Assembly: GCA_002322035.1 (NCBI GenBank)
Contig: DCNF01000082.1
Span: 293-6,921, forward strand
Direction of reading: 5' to 3'
Length of the DNA stretch: 6,629 nucleotides
From: Geobacter sp. UBA1603
Lineage (GTDB): Bacteria > Desulfobacterota > Desulfuromonadia > Geobacterales > Pseudopelobacteraceae
In this document: piece by piece, positions 1 to 6,474 of the stretch
Layout of the letters: every line of letters starts with the position of its first letter
How positions within the stretch are numbered: position 1 is the first letter of the stretch
Notes under the pieces: model-generated
The model's input: the letters and a program-made list of their open reading frames with translations, nothing else
The model's database searches: none
What the model was told of the DNA's origin: nothing
Made by a program: the position numbers and the translations under genes

Positions 1-268
1 AAATATGCGGGTAAAGAAACGGCTCTCCGCCGGTGATTGTAACCACCGGTGCCGGACATTCGTCGACCGACGCGAGACAGTCCTCAAGGCTCATCATCTC
101 CTGGATGGTATCGGCATACTCGCGGATGCGGCCGCACCCCGAGCAGGCCAGGTTGCAGAGATGGGTCGGCTCCAGCATCAGCACCAGCGGATATTTCTCG
201 ACCTTGTTGCGCTTGTTGGCAACGATGTAGCGGGTCAGGTCATAATTGAGGCGAAACGGAAAACGCAT
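1..268 (-). CDS. hpnH: HpnH, hopanoid radical SAM protein (adenosylhopane synthase), 3' end missing
   Basis: HpnH attaches the 5'-deoxyadenosyl group of S-adenosylmethionine to the hopene (diploptene) side chain, giving adenosylhopane, the first step toward C35 extended hopanoids. I read the 89 visible N-terminal codons by reverse-complementing the left edge. The protein begins MRFPFRLNYDL and carries the family signature YPLVLMLEPTHLCNLACSGC at residues 26-45. Within it C38, C42 and C45 form the CX3CX2C motif that binds the 4Fe-4S cluster. ITGGEP follows at residues 78-83, the usual SAM-contacting GGE motif. The ATG at 268-266 has a good ribosome binding site, AAGGAA at 281-276, inside the 13-nt gap after dxs, so it is very probably co-transcribed with dxs. 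The gene runs off the window, leaving most of its expected length (roughly 330 residues in the family, from memory) unseen. The family is assigned with high confidence; the exact reaction is taken from family knowledge. Confidence 0.93.
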   Translation of the reverse strand, partial: MRFPFRLNYDLTRYIVANKRNKVEKYPLVLMLEPTHLCNLACSGCGRIREYADTIQEMMSLEDCLASVDECPAPVVTITGGEPFLYPHI

Positions 269-281
269 GAACACATTCCTT

Positions 282-2150
282 TCAAGATCGTACGAATAAT
301 TCTGTCGCCGTTGCGATTCCCTCGGCATCGATGCCGAGATCCCGTCGCAGCTGGGCCTGGGAACCGTGTTCGATATAACGGTCCGGAATGCCGAGCCGAC
401 GAACCTTCACGTCCTGCATGCCGCGGTCAAACAGCAGTTCCAGCACCGCGCTGCCGAATCCCCCCTGGAGTGCATTTTCCTCGACAGTGACGATCCGGCC
501 GGTCCTGCGGGCACCAGACAGGATCAGTTCGGCATCGAGCGGTTTGACGAAGCGGGCGTTGACCACGCCGGCGGCGATACCCTTCGTTTTCAGAGACTCC
601 GCCGCCTGCTGGGCCGGGTAGACGGTTGATCCGATGGCAATAATCCAGACATCTCCACCATCGGCCAGAAGCTCTCCGCGCCCGATTTCCAGCGATTTCA
701 TCACGTCGTCAAGCGCAACCCCGTACCCGGCGCCGCGCGGGTAGCGCAACGCCATGGGGGATCCTGAATACAGAGATGTTCTGATCATGTGGCGCAGCTC
801 ATTTTCATCCTTGGGCGCCATCAGGGTCAGCCCCGGCAGGTGCCGCAGGTATGAAAGATCGAAGACCCCGTGGTGGGTCGGGCCGTCGTCGCCCACCACC
901 CCACCCCGGTCCATGGCGACGGTTACCGGCAGTTTCTGCAGGCAGACATCATGGAATATCTGGTCGTAGGCCCGCTGGGTGAAGGTCGAATAGATGGCGG
1001 CAACCGGCCGGAATCCGTCGGCAGCCAGCCCGGCGGCAAACGTCACCCCGTGCTGTTCGGCAATCCCCACATCGAAAAAACGATCGGGGAACCGCTCGGC
1101 AAACCGGTTAAGTCCGGTGCCGTCCGGCATGGCGGCGGTAATGGCGACCACCTTAGGATCCTGTTCTGCCAGCTCCACGATGGCATCACCGAAGGTCTCG
1201 GTATAGGATTTGACCGATGCCTTCACCCCCCCCTGGCCGGTGGCAATATCGAACACGCCCACACCGTGGTACTTGTGGGGAGTTTCCTCGGCCGGCCGGT
1301 ACCCTTTGCCTTTCGTGGTCATAACATGCACCAGCAGCGGGCCGTCAAGGTCATTAATGTTGTTGAAGACCTCCACCAATTGCGTCAGGTCGTGCCCGTC
1401 CAGCGGGCCCAGATAATCAAAGCCGAGCGCTTCGAACAAGGAACCCGGGGTTAAAAATCCTTTCAGCGAGTTCTCGGCCTTGCGGGCAAAATGCAGAATA
1501 TCGCTGCCGATAGCCGGAATCTGCTTGAGTAGCCCCTGCATCTCCTTTTTCAAATCGCGGAAATAGCGACCGGTCATTTTCTTGGAGATGAATGAGGAAA
1601 ATGCCCCCACGTTTTTGGAGATCGACATCTCGTTATCATTCAAAATGACGATCAGGTTTTTCTTGAGGTGGCCGGCCTGGTTGAGCGCCTCGAACGCCAT
1701 TCCTCCGGTCAGGGAACCATCACCGATAACCGCGATGGCATGGGAGCGTCGGCCATCCAGAGCAGCGGCAGCAGCCATGCCGAGTCCGGCAGAAATCGAG
1801 GTTGAGGAATGGCCGGTATCAAAGGCATCATGCTCCGATTCACAGCGTTTGGGAAAGCCGGACAGCCCCTTGTACTGCCGCTGGGTATGGAAGCGGTCGC
1901 GCCGGCCGGTCAGAATTTTGTGGGTATAAGCCTGATGCCCCACATCCCAGATGATCCTGTCGCGGGGAGAGTCAAAACAGTAGTGCAGGGCGATTGTCAG
2001 TTCTACCGCACCCAGATTTGATCCGAGATGGCCGCCGGTGGAGGATACGGTTTCCAGCAGAAACGCGCGCACCTCCTCCGCCAGGGCCGGCAGCTGCCCG
2101 GGAGCGAGTTTTTTCAGGTCATCAGGGCTGTTGATAGTTTCGAGCAGCAT
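282..2150 (-). CDS. dxs: 1-deoxy-D-xylulose-5-phosphate synthase
   Basis: This thiamine-diphosphate enzyme condenses pyruvate with glyceraldehyde 3-phosphate to make DXP, the first committed step of the non-mevalonate (MEP) isoprenoid pathway. It acts in the cytoplasm. The 622 residues match the usual full length. The N-terminal half has the conserved His in [12 protein letters not shown] (H41), WDVGHQAY at 68-75 and [10 protein letters not shown] at 113-122. The thiamine-diphosphate motif runs from GDGS at 143 to NDN at 171-173. The transketolase-like pyrimidine domain has the catalytic Glu in GIAEQH (E365) and the conserved [15 protein letters not shown] at 414-428. A transketolase C-terminal domain follows, with RYPRGAG at 469-475. 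The ATG at 2150 is preceded by GAGGTG with a 5-nt spacer. The gene lies 16 nt after hpnA and 13 nt before hpnH, so it sits inside the hopanoid operon and probably supplies isoprenoid precursor. All expected catalytic residues are present. Whether this is the cell's only dxs cannot be told from the window. Confidence 0.97.
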   Translation of the reverse strand: MLLETINSPDDLKKLAPGQLPALAEEVRAFLLETVSSTGGHLGSNLGAVELTIALHYCFDSPRDRIIWDVGHQAYTHKILTGRRDRFHTQRQYKGLSGFPKRCESEHDAFDTGHSSTSISAGLGMAAAAALDGRRSHAIAVIGDGSLTGGMAFEALNQAGHLKKNLIVILNDNEMSISKNVGAFSSFISKKMTGRYFRDLKKEMQGLLKQIPAIGSDILHFARKAENSLKGFLTPGSLFEALGFDYLGPLDGHDLTQLVEVFNNINDLDGPLLVHVMTTKGKGYRPAEETPHKYHGVGVFDIATGQGGVKASVKSYTETFGDAIVELAEQDPKVVAITAAMPDGTGLNRFAERFPDRFFDVGIAEQHGVTFAAGLAADGFRPVAAIYSTFTQRAYDQIFHDVCLQKLPVTVAMDRGGVVGDDGPTHHGVFDLSYLRHLPGLTLMAPKDENELRHMIRTSLYSGSPMALRYPRGAGYGVALDDVMKSLEIGRGELLADGGDVWIIAIGSTVYPAQQAAESLKTKGIAAGVVNARFVKPLDAELILSGARRTGRIVTVEENALQGGFGSAVLELLFDRGMQDVKVRRLGIPDRYIEHGSQAQLRRDLGIDAEGIATATELFVRS

Positions 2151-2166
2151 AAGGGCACCTCATACG

Positions 2167-3159
2167 TCATTGCATTGCGTAGCCATTGGCGTGGAACCAC
2201 TGAACGGAACGCTCCAAGGCATCTTTCACCGGTGTCTGGGGTAATCCGAGCTCTGACACCGCCCGCGATGAATCAAAAAACATGAACTTGCCAGCCATCT
2301 GAACTCCGGCCAGGGGAATCAGCGGCTCCCGACCGGTCAGACGGGACAATGCTTCGTTTATGTAGGCAGCTAGCAGGATCGGCGTGTAAGGAAGCCTTAC
2401 CTTCGGGGCCACAAGGCCGGTGATTTCCTCCAGCAGGACGAAAATATCACGCAGGGTCAGGTTGGCATTGCCGAGAATGTACTTCCTGCCAACGGTACCC
2501 CGTTCGGCCGCCAGGATGTGCCCATGGGCGCAATCCTCGACGGCAATGATGTTCAGTCCGGTATCCAGGTAGGCCGGCATCTTGCGGTTGAGAAAATCAA
2601 CGATGATTTTACCGGTCGGCGTCGGCTTGATGTCGCGCGGCCCGACCGGTGTGGAGGGGTTAACGATCACCAGCGGCAGTCCGCGGGGCAGAAAGGACTC
2701 GGCCGTCCGCTCTGCCAGGAACTTGCTTTTTTTGTACGGCCCGACCATATCATCCAGACTGACCGGCGTTTCCTCGGTCCCCGGCCTGCCGTCTCCCGGG
2801 TTGCCGAGAGTGCCGACGCTGCTGGTATACACCACTTTCGAGAGGCCGTTTTCCAGTGCCGCTTCGAGTACGGCGGCGGTTCCCTCCACGTTGACCCGGT
2901 ACATCAAGGCCGGATCGCGAGCCCACAGACGGTAATCGGCCGCAGCATGAAACAGTGTATCGCAGCCTTTCAGGCCGCTGCGCAGACTCGCCTGGTCGAG
3001 CAGGTCCCCCGGCCACTTTTCCAGATCCAGTCCTTTAAGATTGGCTGTGTCGGCACCACGGCGGACGAGTACGCGGACACGGTCACCCCGTTCAACAAGC
3101 TGACGGGCAATGCTGGCACCGATAAAACCGGTGGCTCCGGTGACAAAGACCGTACTCAT
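2167..3159 (-). CDS. hpnA: HpnA, hopanoid-associated NAD(P)-binding sugar epimerase/reductase family protein
   Basis: This is an extended short-chain dehydrogenase/reductase of the HpnA type, annotated in hopanoid clusters as a putative nucleotide-sugar epimerase; its substrate is not settled. With the chosen start it has 330 residues, typical of the family. The N-terminus MSTVFVTGATGFIG carries the Rossmann dinucleotide motif GxxGxxG at residues 8-14. HAAADYRLW follows at 71-79, YTSSVGTLG at 111-119 holds the likely catalytic Ser, and YKKSK gives the YxxxK pair Y142 and K146. The frame stays open to an ATG at 3249, which would add 30 residues and overlap shc by 14 nt. I prefer 3159 because the Rossmann strand should begin within a few residues of the start and the extra segment looks like translated spacer. 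Neither start has a recognisable Shine-Dalgarno sequence, and a hairpin ends 14 nt upstream of the preferred ATG. The gene lies between shc and dxs, consistent with one operon. Confidence 0.92.
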   Translation of the reverse strand: MSTVFVTGATGFIGASIARQLVERGDRVRVLVRRGADTANLKGLDLEKWPGDLLDQASLRSGLKGCDTLFHAAADYRLWARDPALMYRVNVEGTAAVLEAALENGLSKVVYTSSVGTLGNPGDGRPGTEETPVSLDDMVGPYKKSKFLAERTAESFLPRGLPLVIVNPSTPVGPRDIKPTPTGKIIVDFLNRKMPAYLDTGLNIIAVEDCAHGHILAAERGTVGRKYILGNANLTLRDIFVLLEEITGLVAPKVRLPYTPILLAAYINEALSRLTGREPLIPLAGVQMAGKFMFFDSSRAVSELGLPQTPVKDALERSVQWFHANGYAMQ

Positions 3160-3173
3160 CGGGCAGAACGTGA

Positions 3174-3197
3174 AAGCCCCGAAGCGGCTCGGGGCTT
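3174..3197 (-). promoter_or_regulatory. Perfect 9-bp intergenic hairpin between shc and hpnA (possible attenuator or mRNA-processing element)
   Basis: In the minus-strand transcript AAGCCCCGA (3197-3189) and TCGGGGCTT (3182-3174) form a perfect 9-bp stem around a 6-nt GCCGCT loop. The spacer between the shc stop and the hpnA ATG is 77 nt, and the stem ends 14 nt before that ATG. Only three T residues span the end of the stem, followed by CACGTT, so a strong intrinsic terminator is unlikely. Partial attenuation, protection of the shc mRNA 3' end, or an effect on hpnA translation all fit. The hairpin is seen directly; its function is inference. Confidence 0.45.
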
Positions 3198-3235
3198 GTC
3201 TTTGACTAACGCCAGCAGCAGATCCTGCCAAAGGG

Positions 3236-5284
3236 TCATGCAGGCACATCCGCCGCAGTCAGCCGACGATATTTCCCAAGGGCGGTCAGCGGAAAACAGT
3301 TGCGGTAAATATGGTACTTGATCATGAAAAACTTGGGGAAGCCGGTTCCGGTAAAGGCGTCCTCATCCCAGGTGCCATCCTGTTTCTGGGTCGCCAGTAG
3401 ATATTCAACCCCCCGGGAAACAGCCTTCGATCCCGCTTCGCCAGCCGCCATCAGGGCCAGCATAGCCCACCCGGTCTGTGATGCGGTACTCGGGCCACTT
3501 CCCATCAGCGAACGGTCACAGTAGGATTCACAGACCTCACCCCAGCCGCCATCAATATTCTGCTTGGATTTGAGCCAGTTGACCGCCTTGCGGATATACG
3601 GCTGGGACATATCCTCGCCGATCGCCTCAAGACCGCACATGACCGACCAGGTACCGTAAATGTAATTGACCCCCCAGCGGCCCCACCAGGGTCCCTCTGG
3701 CTCCTGCTCACGCTTCAGGAAATCCAGGGCTCGCGCTGCGGCCGGGTAATCCAGCGAGTAACCAAAATTTCCCATCAATTCAAGCATGCGGCCAGTCAGG
3801 TCAGAGGTCGGCGGGTCGATCAGCGCCTCAAGATCGGCAAAGGGGATCTTGTTGAGCAGGTATTTGGTATTATCCTTATCAAAGGCTCCCCAGCCGCCGT
3901 TTTGGCTCTGCATTCCGAGGCACCAGGCGATGCCACGCTTGATCGCCTGCTCTTTATGCTTTTTGTCGCGCACTTTGACATCCTTGACCGCCAGCATGAC
4001 AAAGCCCGAGTCATCAACATCAGGGTACCAGTCATTGAGAAACTCGAAGGCCCACCCCCCCGGCTCCAGTTCAGGCGACTTGACCTGCCAGTCTCCCTTG
4101 CGGCGTACCTCCAGGTCGAGCAGCCACTGGGCCGCCTTGGTGAGCGCCGGATGGTCAGGCGGCACACCGGCCTCCTGCATGGCAACGAGCGCCAGGGCCG
4201 TATCCCAGACAGGCGAGACGCAGGACTGCAGTACGATGCACTCCTCATCCTCGATACAGAAGTTGGCCAGGGCTTCCAGCCCTTTAACCACGGCAGGGTG
4301 GTCGTTGGCATATCCAAGACAGTGCAGCGCCAGAATCGAATTCAGCATGGCCGGCTGGATGCCGCCCCAGTCACCGGTCGGCTCCTGATGTTCCAGAACC
4401 CACTGTTCGGCCATTGCAATCGCCCTATTTTTGAAGGGGCGGATCGGGCTTGACTCGTAGACTTTGAGGAGATGGTCGACGCCGACAAAGAAATTTTTCC
4501 AGGTAAGGATGCCGTCTTCCTTGGTAAAGGTGTAGTCGGTCGGACGCGGCGGTCGGACATACAGTTCCTGAACTCGGGCCCAGGGCGGGAGCTTGCGTAC
4601 CGGCCGTTCGGCCATGACCACTGAAAGGGGAATGATGGTAGCCCGTGACCAGCTGGAGAATTCATAGACGTTGAAATAGGCCCAACTGGGGAGCAGCATC
4701 AGTTCAATCGGCATAGACGGAACGCCAAGCCAGGAAAATTCACCAAACAGGGCCAGAAAAATTTTGGTAAAAACCCGACTTTTGAGAATGCCACCATTGG
4801 CCAGAATGAAATCGCGGGCCTTTTGCATGGACGGATGGTCAGCCTTGTAACCGGCCAGTTTGAGCGCAAAATAGGCCTCAATGGTTGTCGAAAGGTCGCC
4901 GGGGCCGTTGTACCAGATCGCCCAGGACCCCTCGTCGGTTTGCTTGCTGATGATATAACGGGCCAGCTTTGCCTCACGGACCTTGTCCACCATGCCCAGA
5001 AAATGGAACAGCATGATGTACTCGGCAGTGATCGTTACGTTCGATTCCAGCTCGGCCCACCAATAGCCTTCGGGAAGCTGTTCACGAAAAAAGAAGTCAC
5101 GAGTTCTCTCAATAGCCTTATCAAGAGGACTTTTTGATTCGCCGACCATCTTCTTCCAGATCGATGGGGGCAGATGATGGACCTTGGCGGTGGACTTGGT
5201 AACTGACTCGAAGGCCGGCTCGGCAGTTTCCGTATTAAACGATGTCAGAGCAGCAGAAATCTGATACTTGCTGGGATTCATCAC
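3236..5284 (-). CDS. shc: Squalene-hopene cyclase
   Basis: This terpene cyclase protonates squalene and folds it into the pentacyclic hopene/diplopterol skeleton, the central step of hopanoid synthesis. It works as a monotopic membrane-associated enzyme. The 682 residues are close to the family's usual 630-720. The catalytic acid motif DxDD appears as DVDD at residues 422-425. Six QW repeats (QxxxGxW) begin at Q115, Q300, Q459, Q527, Q575 and Q633 and pack the outer helices of the alpha-alpha barrels. Other family segments are GGWAFEF at 409-415, GRWGVNYIYGTW at 535-546 and GTGFPKFFMIKYHIYRNCFPL at 646-666. The first 35 or so residues are poorly conserved, as is usual. The start is GTG (5284) or the adjoining ATG (5281). 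GAGGAG at 5299-5294 lies 9 nt from the GTG and 12 nt from the ATG, favouring the GTG. It is the first gene of the leftward operon and diverges from the yhbY gene. The enzyme class is certain from sequence; squalene as substrate is family knowledge. Confidence 0.98.
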   Translation of the reverse strand: MMNPSKYQISAALTSFNTETAEPAFESVTKSTAKVHHLPPSIWKKMVGESKSPLDKAIERTRDFFFREQLPEGYWWAELESNVTITAEYIMLFHFLGMVDKVREAKLARYIISKQTDEGSWAIWYNGPGDLSTTIEAYFALKLAGYKADHPSMQKARDFILANGGILKSRVFTKIFLALFGEFSWLGVPSMPIELMLLPSWAYFNVYEFSSWSRATIIPLSVVMAERPVRKLPPWARVQELYVRPPRPTDYTFTKEDGILTWKNFFVGVDHLLKVYESSPIRPFKNRAIAMAEQWVLEHQEPTGDWGGIQPAMLNSILALHCLGYANDHPAVVKGLEALANFCIEDEECIVLQSCVSPVWDTALALVAMQEAGVPPDHPALTKAAQWLLDLEVRRKGDWQVKSPELEPGGWAFEFLNDWYPDVDDSGFVMLAVKDVKVRDKKHKEQAIKRGIAWCLGMQSQNGGWGAFDKDNTKYLLNKIPFADLEALIDPPTSDLTGRMLELMGNFGYSLDYPAAARALDFLKREQEPEGPWWGRWGVNYIYGTWSVMCGLEAIGEDMSQPYIRKAVNWLKSKQNIDGGWGEVCESYCDRSLMGSGPSTASQTGWAMLALMAAGEAGSKAVSRGVEYLLATQKQDGTWDEDAFTGTGFPKFFMIKYHIYRNCFPLTALGKYRRLTAADVPA

Positions 5285-5293
5285 AACAGGGCT

Positions 5294-5299
5294 CTCCTC
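5294..5299 (-). promoter_or_regulatory. shc ribosome binding site
   Basis: GAGGAG on the minus strand is the strongest Shine-Dalgarno match ahead of shc. Its 9-nt distance to the GTG at 5284, against 12 nt to the ATG at 5281, is the reason for choosing the GTG start. The two starts differ by only one residue. Confidence 0.75.
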
Positions 5300-5360
5300 A
5301 CGCGCATGGAGCGCATGCTGATTATTGGCATAAAATTGTATTCTGATAGCACATCCGGCC

Positions 5361-5380
5361 TGAAATGTATATCATTTTCA
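5361..5380 (-). promoter_or_regulatory. Imperfect 20-bp palindrome, Fur-box-like candidate operator upstream of shc
   Basis: Read on the minus strand, the site is TGAAAATGATATACATTTCA, an AT-rich island in GC-rich DNA. Its outer arms TGAAA and TTTCA pair exactly, and 14 of 20 positions equal their own reverse complement. Lining up GAAAATGATATACATTTCA with the classic 19-bp Fur consensus GATAATGATAATCATTATC gives 13 matches by eye. It contains the best -10 candidate for shc, so a bound repressor would block that promoter. The palindrome is observed; binding by Fur or any other regulator is a guess. Confidence 0.35.
5366..5374 (-). promoter_or_regulatory. Candidate extended -10 element for the shc-hpnA-dxs-hpnH operon
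   Basis: On the minus strand TGATATACA reads as an extended -10: TG, one base, then TATACA (4 of 6 matches to TATAAT). No convincing -35 lies 16-18 nt upstream, which extended -10 promoters can tolerate. Transcription would start near 5358, leaving a leader of about 75 nt before the GTG. TACAAT further downstream is an alternative -10 but also lacks a -35. The call is weak. Confidence 0.3.
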
Positions 5381-5439
5381 AATTGGCTTCCGGCCCGGCA
5401 ACAAGCGGCCGGCCCCTCGATTGACCCGTTTTTTGTCCT

Positions 5440-5468
5440 TTGCGAGCTACAGAACGGTATGCTATACA
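5440..5468 (+). promoter_or_regulatory. Candidate sigma-70 promoter for the yhbY-gph-aor operon
   Basis: TTGCGA (5440-5445, 4 of 6 to TTGACA) is separated by 17 nt from TATACA (5463-5468, 4 of 6 to TATAAT). The -10 is preceded by TGC, giving an extended -10. Transcription would begin around 5475, about 32 nt before the yhbY ATG. Spacing and position are good. A second -35-like TTGACC at 5421 has no matching -10 at 17 nt. Confidence 0.55.
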
Positions 5469-5496
5469 ACAAACTGAAACGCCATTGTCAACGCAC

Positions 5497-5500
5497 GGAG
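5497..5500 (+). promoter_or_regulatory. yhbY ribosome binding site
   Basis: GGAG lies 6 nt before the ATG at 5507. It supports that start and the short leader predicted from the upstream promoter candidate. Confidence 0.7.
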
Positions 5501-5506
5501 TAAACC

Positions 5507-5824
5507 ATGCTGACCGGAAAACAGAAACGCCACCTGCGTGCCCTTGGGCACAACCTCAAACCAGTCATCCAGATCGACAAAAAAGAGATCGAACAGGGAC
5601 TGGTGGATGAAACCAGCGCAGCCCTCGACCACCATGAGCTGATCAAGGTCAAGCTCTTGGAAAGCTGCCTTTTGGACAAGCACGAGGCAGCCAGCATGCT
5701 TGCGGATGCCTGCAGTGCGGACATCGCCCAGATCCTTGGGAGGACCTTCCTGCTCTACCGTCCCGCACCCCAGCCGGCAATCATCCTTCCCCGGCCGGAC
5801 GGGACACCGGCCGGAAAACGATGA
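5507..5824 (+). CDS. yhbY: YhbY family CRM-domain RNA-binding protein with altered GxxG loop
   Basis: Bacterial YhbY proteins are small CRM-domain proteins that associate with pre-50S ribosomal particles, so a cytoplasmic role in large-subunit assembly is likely by family. The 105-residue product opens with LTGKQKRHLRALGHNLKPV (2-20) and continues with LDHHELIKVKLL (40-51) and GRTFLLYRP (78-86), all typical of YhbY. The odd point is the RNA-contacting loop. E. coli YhbY (recalled) reads KPVVLLGSNGLTEG, with the CRM GxxG. Here the aligned stretch is KPVIQIDKKEIEQG, with D24 and E27 at the two Gly positions. A Pro-rich tail of about 15 residues follows the domain. The stop overlaps the gph start (ATGA), implying translational coupling. 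The family call is confident. Normal RNA binding is less certain given the loop change. Confidence 0.92.
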   Translation: MLTGKQKRHLRALGHNLKPVIQIDKKEIEQGLVDETSAALDHHELIKVKLLESCLLDKHEAASMLADACSADIAQILGRTFLLYRPAPQPAIILPRPDGTPAGKR

Positions 5825-6474
5825 CCATCAGCGGACCGCTCTTATTCGACCTGGACGGCACCCTGATCGACTCTCTTGACGATCTGACAGCGGCCGTCAA
5901 CCACATGCGCAGCGCTTTCTCCCACCCACCCCTTGCTGCAGACACGGTGCGCACGATGGTCGGCCGGGGGGCCCGGAACCTGATCCGCCAGGCCCTGCCA
6001 GAACCCGGAATTGCGTCGCAGGAGAAGGCACTCGGCCTGTTTCTGGACTACAACCGGCAGCACATCGCCGATCACAGCCGCCCCTACCCCGGCATCACCG
6101 AACTGCTTGAAACCCTGACAGACTGCGGCTGCCGCCTGGCTGTCATCTCCAACAAAAATGAAGACTTGAGCCGAACGATCCTCGAAGCGCTCGGCATCGC
6201 CGGCCACTTCACACTGGTCTGCGGCGGCGACACATTTTCCGAAATGAAGCCGTCGCCACTTCCGCTTTTACGGGTGATCGAACGCCTCGGTACGGCCCCG
6301 GGCCAAGGCTCGATGATCGGCGACAGCATCAACGACATCCAGGCTGGCAAACGCGCCGGCATTGCAACCGTTGGATGCCGGTGGGGCTATGGGGCAGCGC
6401 ACGACCTTGAACAGGCCGACTTCATGATTTCATCGCCGAATGAGATTCTGGCGCTGATGGCAGAGAACGTCTGA
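5821..6474 (+). CDS. gph: HAD-family hydrolase, phosphoglycolate phosphatase type
   Basis: This HAD-superfamily phosphatase resembles Gph, which hydrolyses 2-phosphoglycolate to glycolate and phosphate. All four HAD motifs are present in 217 residues. Motif I is FDLDGTLIDS (9-18) with nucleophile D10 and acid/base D12. Motif II is VISNKN (108-113) with S110. The motif III lysine is in MKPSP (K143). Motif IV is GDSINDIQAG (167-176) with Mg-binding D168 and D172. The alpha-helical C1 cap between motifs I and II and the late RWGYG (187-191) favour the Gph/PpaX branch. Substrates within this branch vary and sequence alone cannot settle it. The ATG at 5821 overlaps the yhbY stop by 4 nt, and the stop codon abuts the ATG of the AOR gene, so the three genes look like one transcript. 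No anomaly is seen in the protein. Confidence 0.9.
   Translation: MTISGPLLFDLDGTLIDSLDDLTAAVNHMRSAFSHPPLAADTVRTMVGRGARNLIRQALPEPGIASQEKALGLFLDYNRQHIADHSRPYPGITELLETLTDCGCRLAVISNKNEDLSRTILEALGIAGHFTLVCGGDTFSEMKPSPLPLLRVIERLGTAPGQGSMIGDSINDIQAGKRAGIATVGCRWGYGAAHDLEQADFMISSPNEILALMAENV

Noticed and set aside
870..1454. A 194-codon plus-strand open frame antisense to dxs
   Set aside because: The opposite strand encodes a complete Dxs with all its motifs. This frame shows no family signature and no operon context.
2518..3321. A 267-codon plus-strand open frame antisense to hpnA and the shc end
   Set aside because: It is a shadow of the GC-rich hpnA codon pattern. It has no recognisable domain, it runs opposite clearly conserved proteins, and its product is low in hydrophobic core pattern.
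3786..4388. A 200-codon plus-strand open frame antisense to shc
   Set aside because: Its composition (Ser/Arg/Pro-rich) is typical of an out-of-frame reading of a GC-rich gene, and the shc frame is intact throughout.
5326..5340. TGGCA...TTGTA on the plus strand, resembling a sigma-54 -24/-12 promoter
   Set aside because: The spacing between the GG and the -12 element is one base short, and the invariant GC of the -12 element is GT here.
5390..5412. GC-only inverted repeat CCGGCC ... GGCCGG with an 11-nt loop between the two divergent promoters
   Set aside because: The 6-bp stem is built from a motif that is common in this GC-rich sequence. It is not after any gene that would need a terminator and is too short to call a functional element.
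5306..5503. A 65-codon plus-strand open frame in the divergent intergenic region
   Set aside because: It overlaps the probable yhbY promoter and leader, has no Shine-Dalgarno, and resembles no known small protein.
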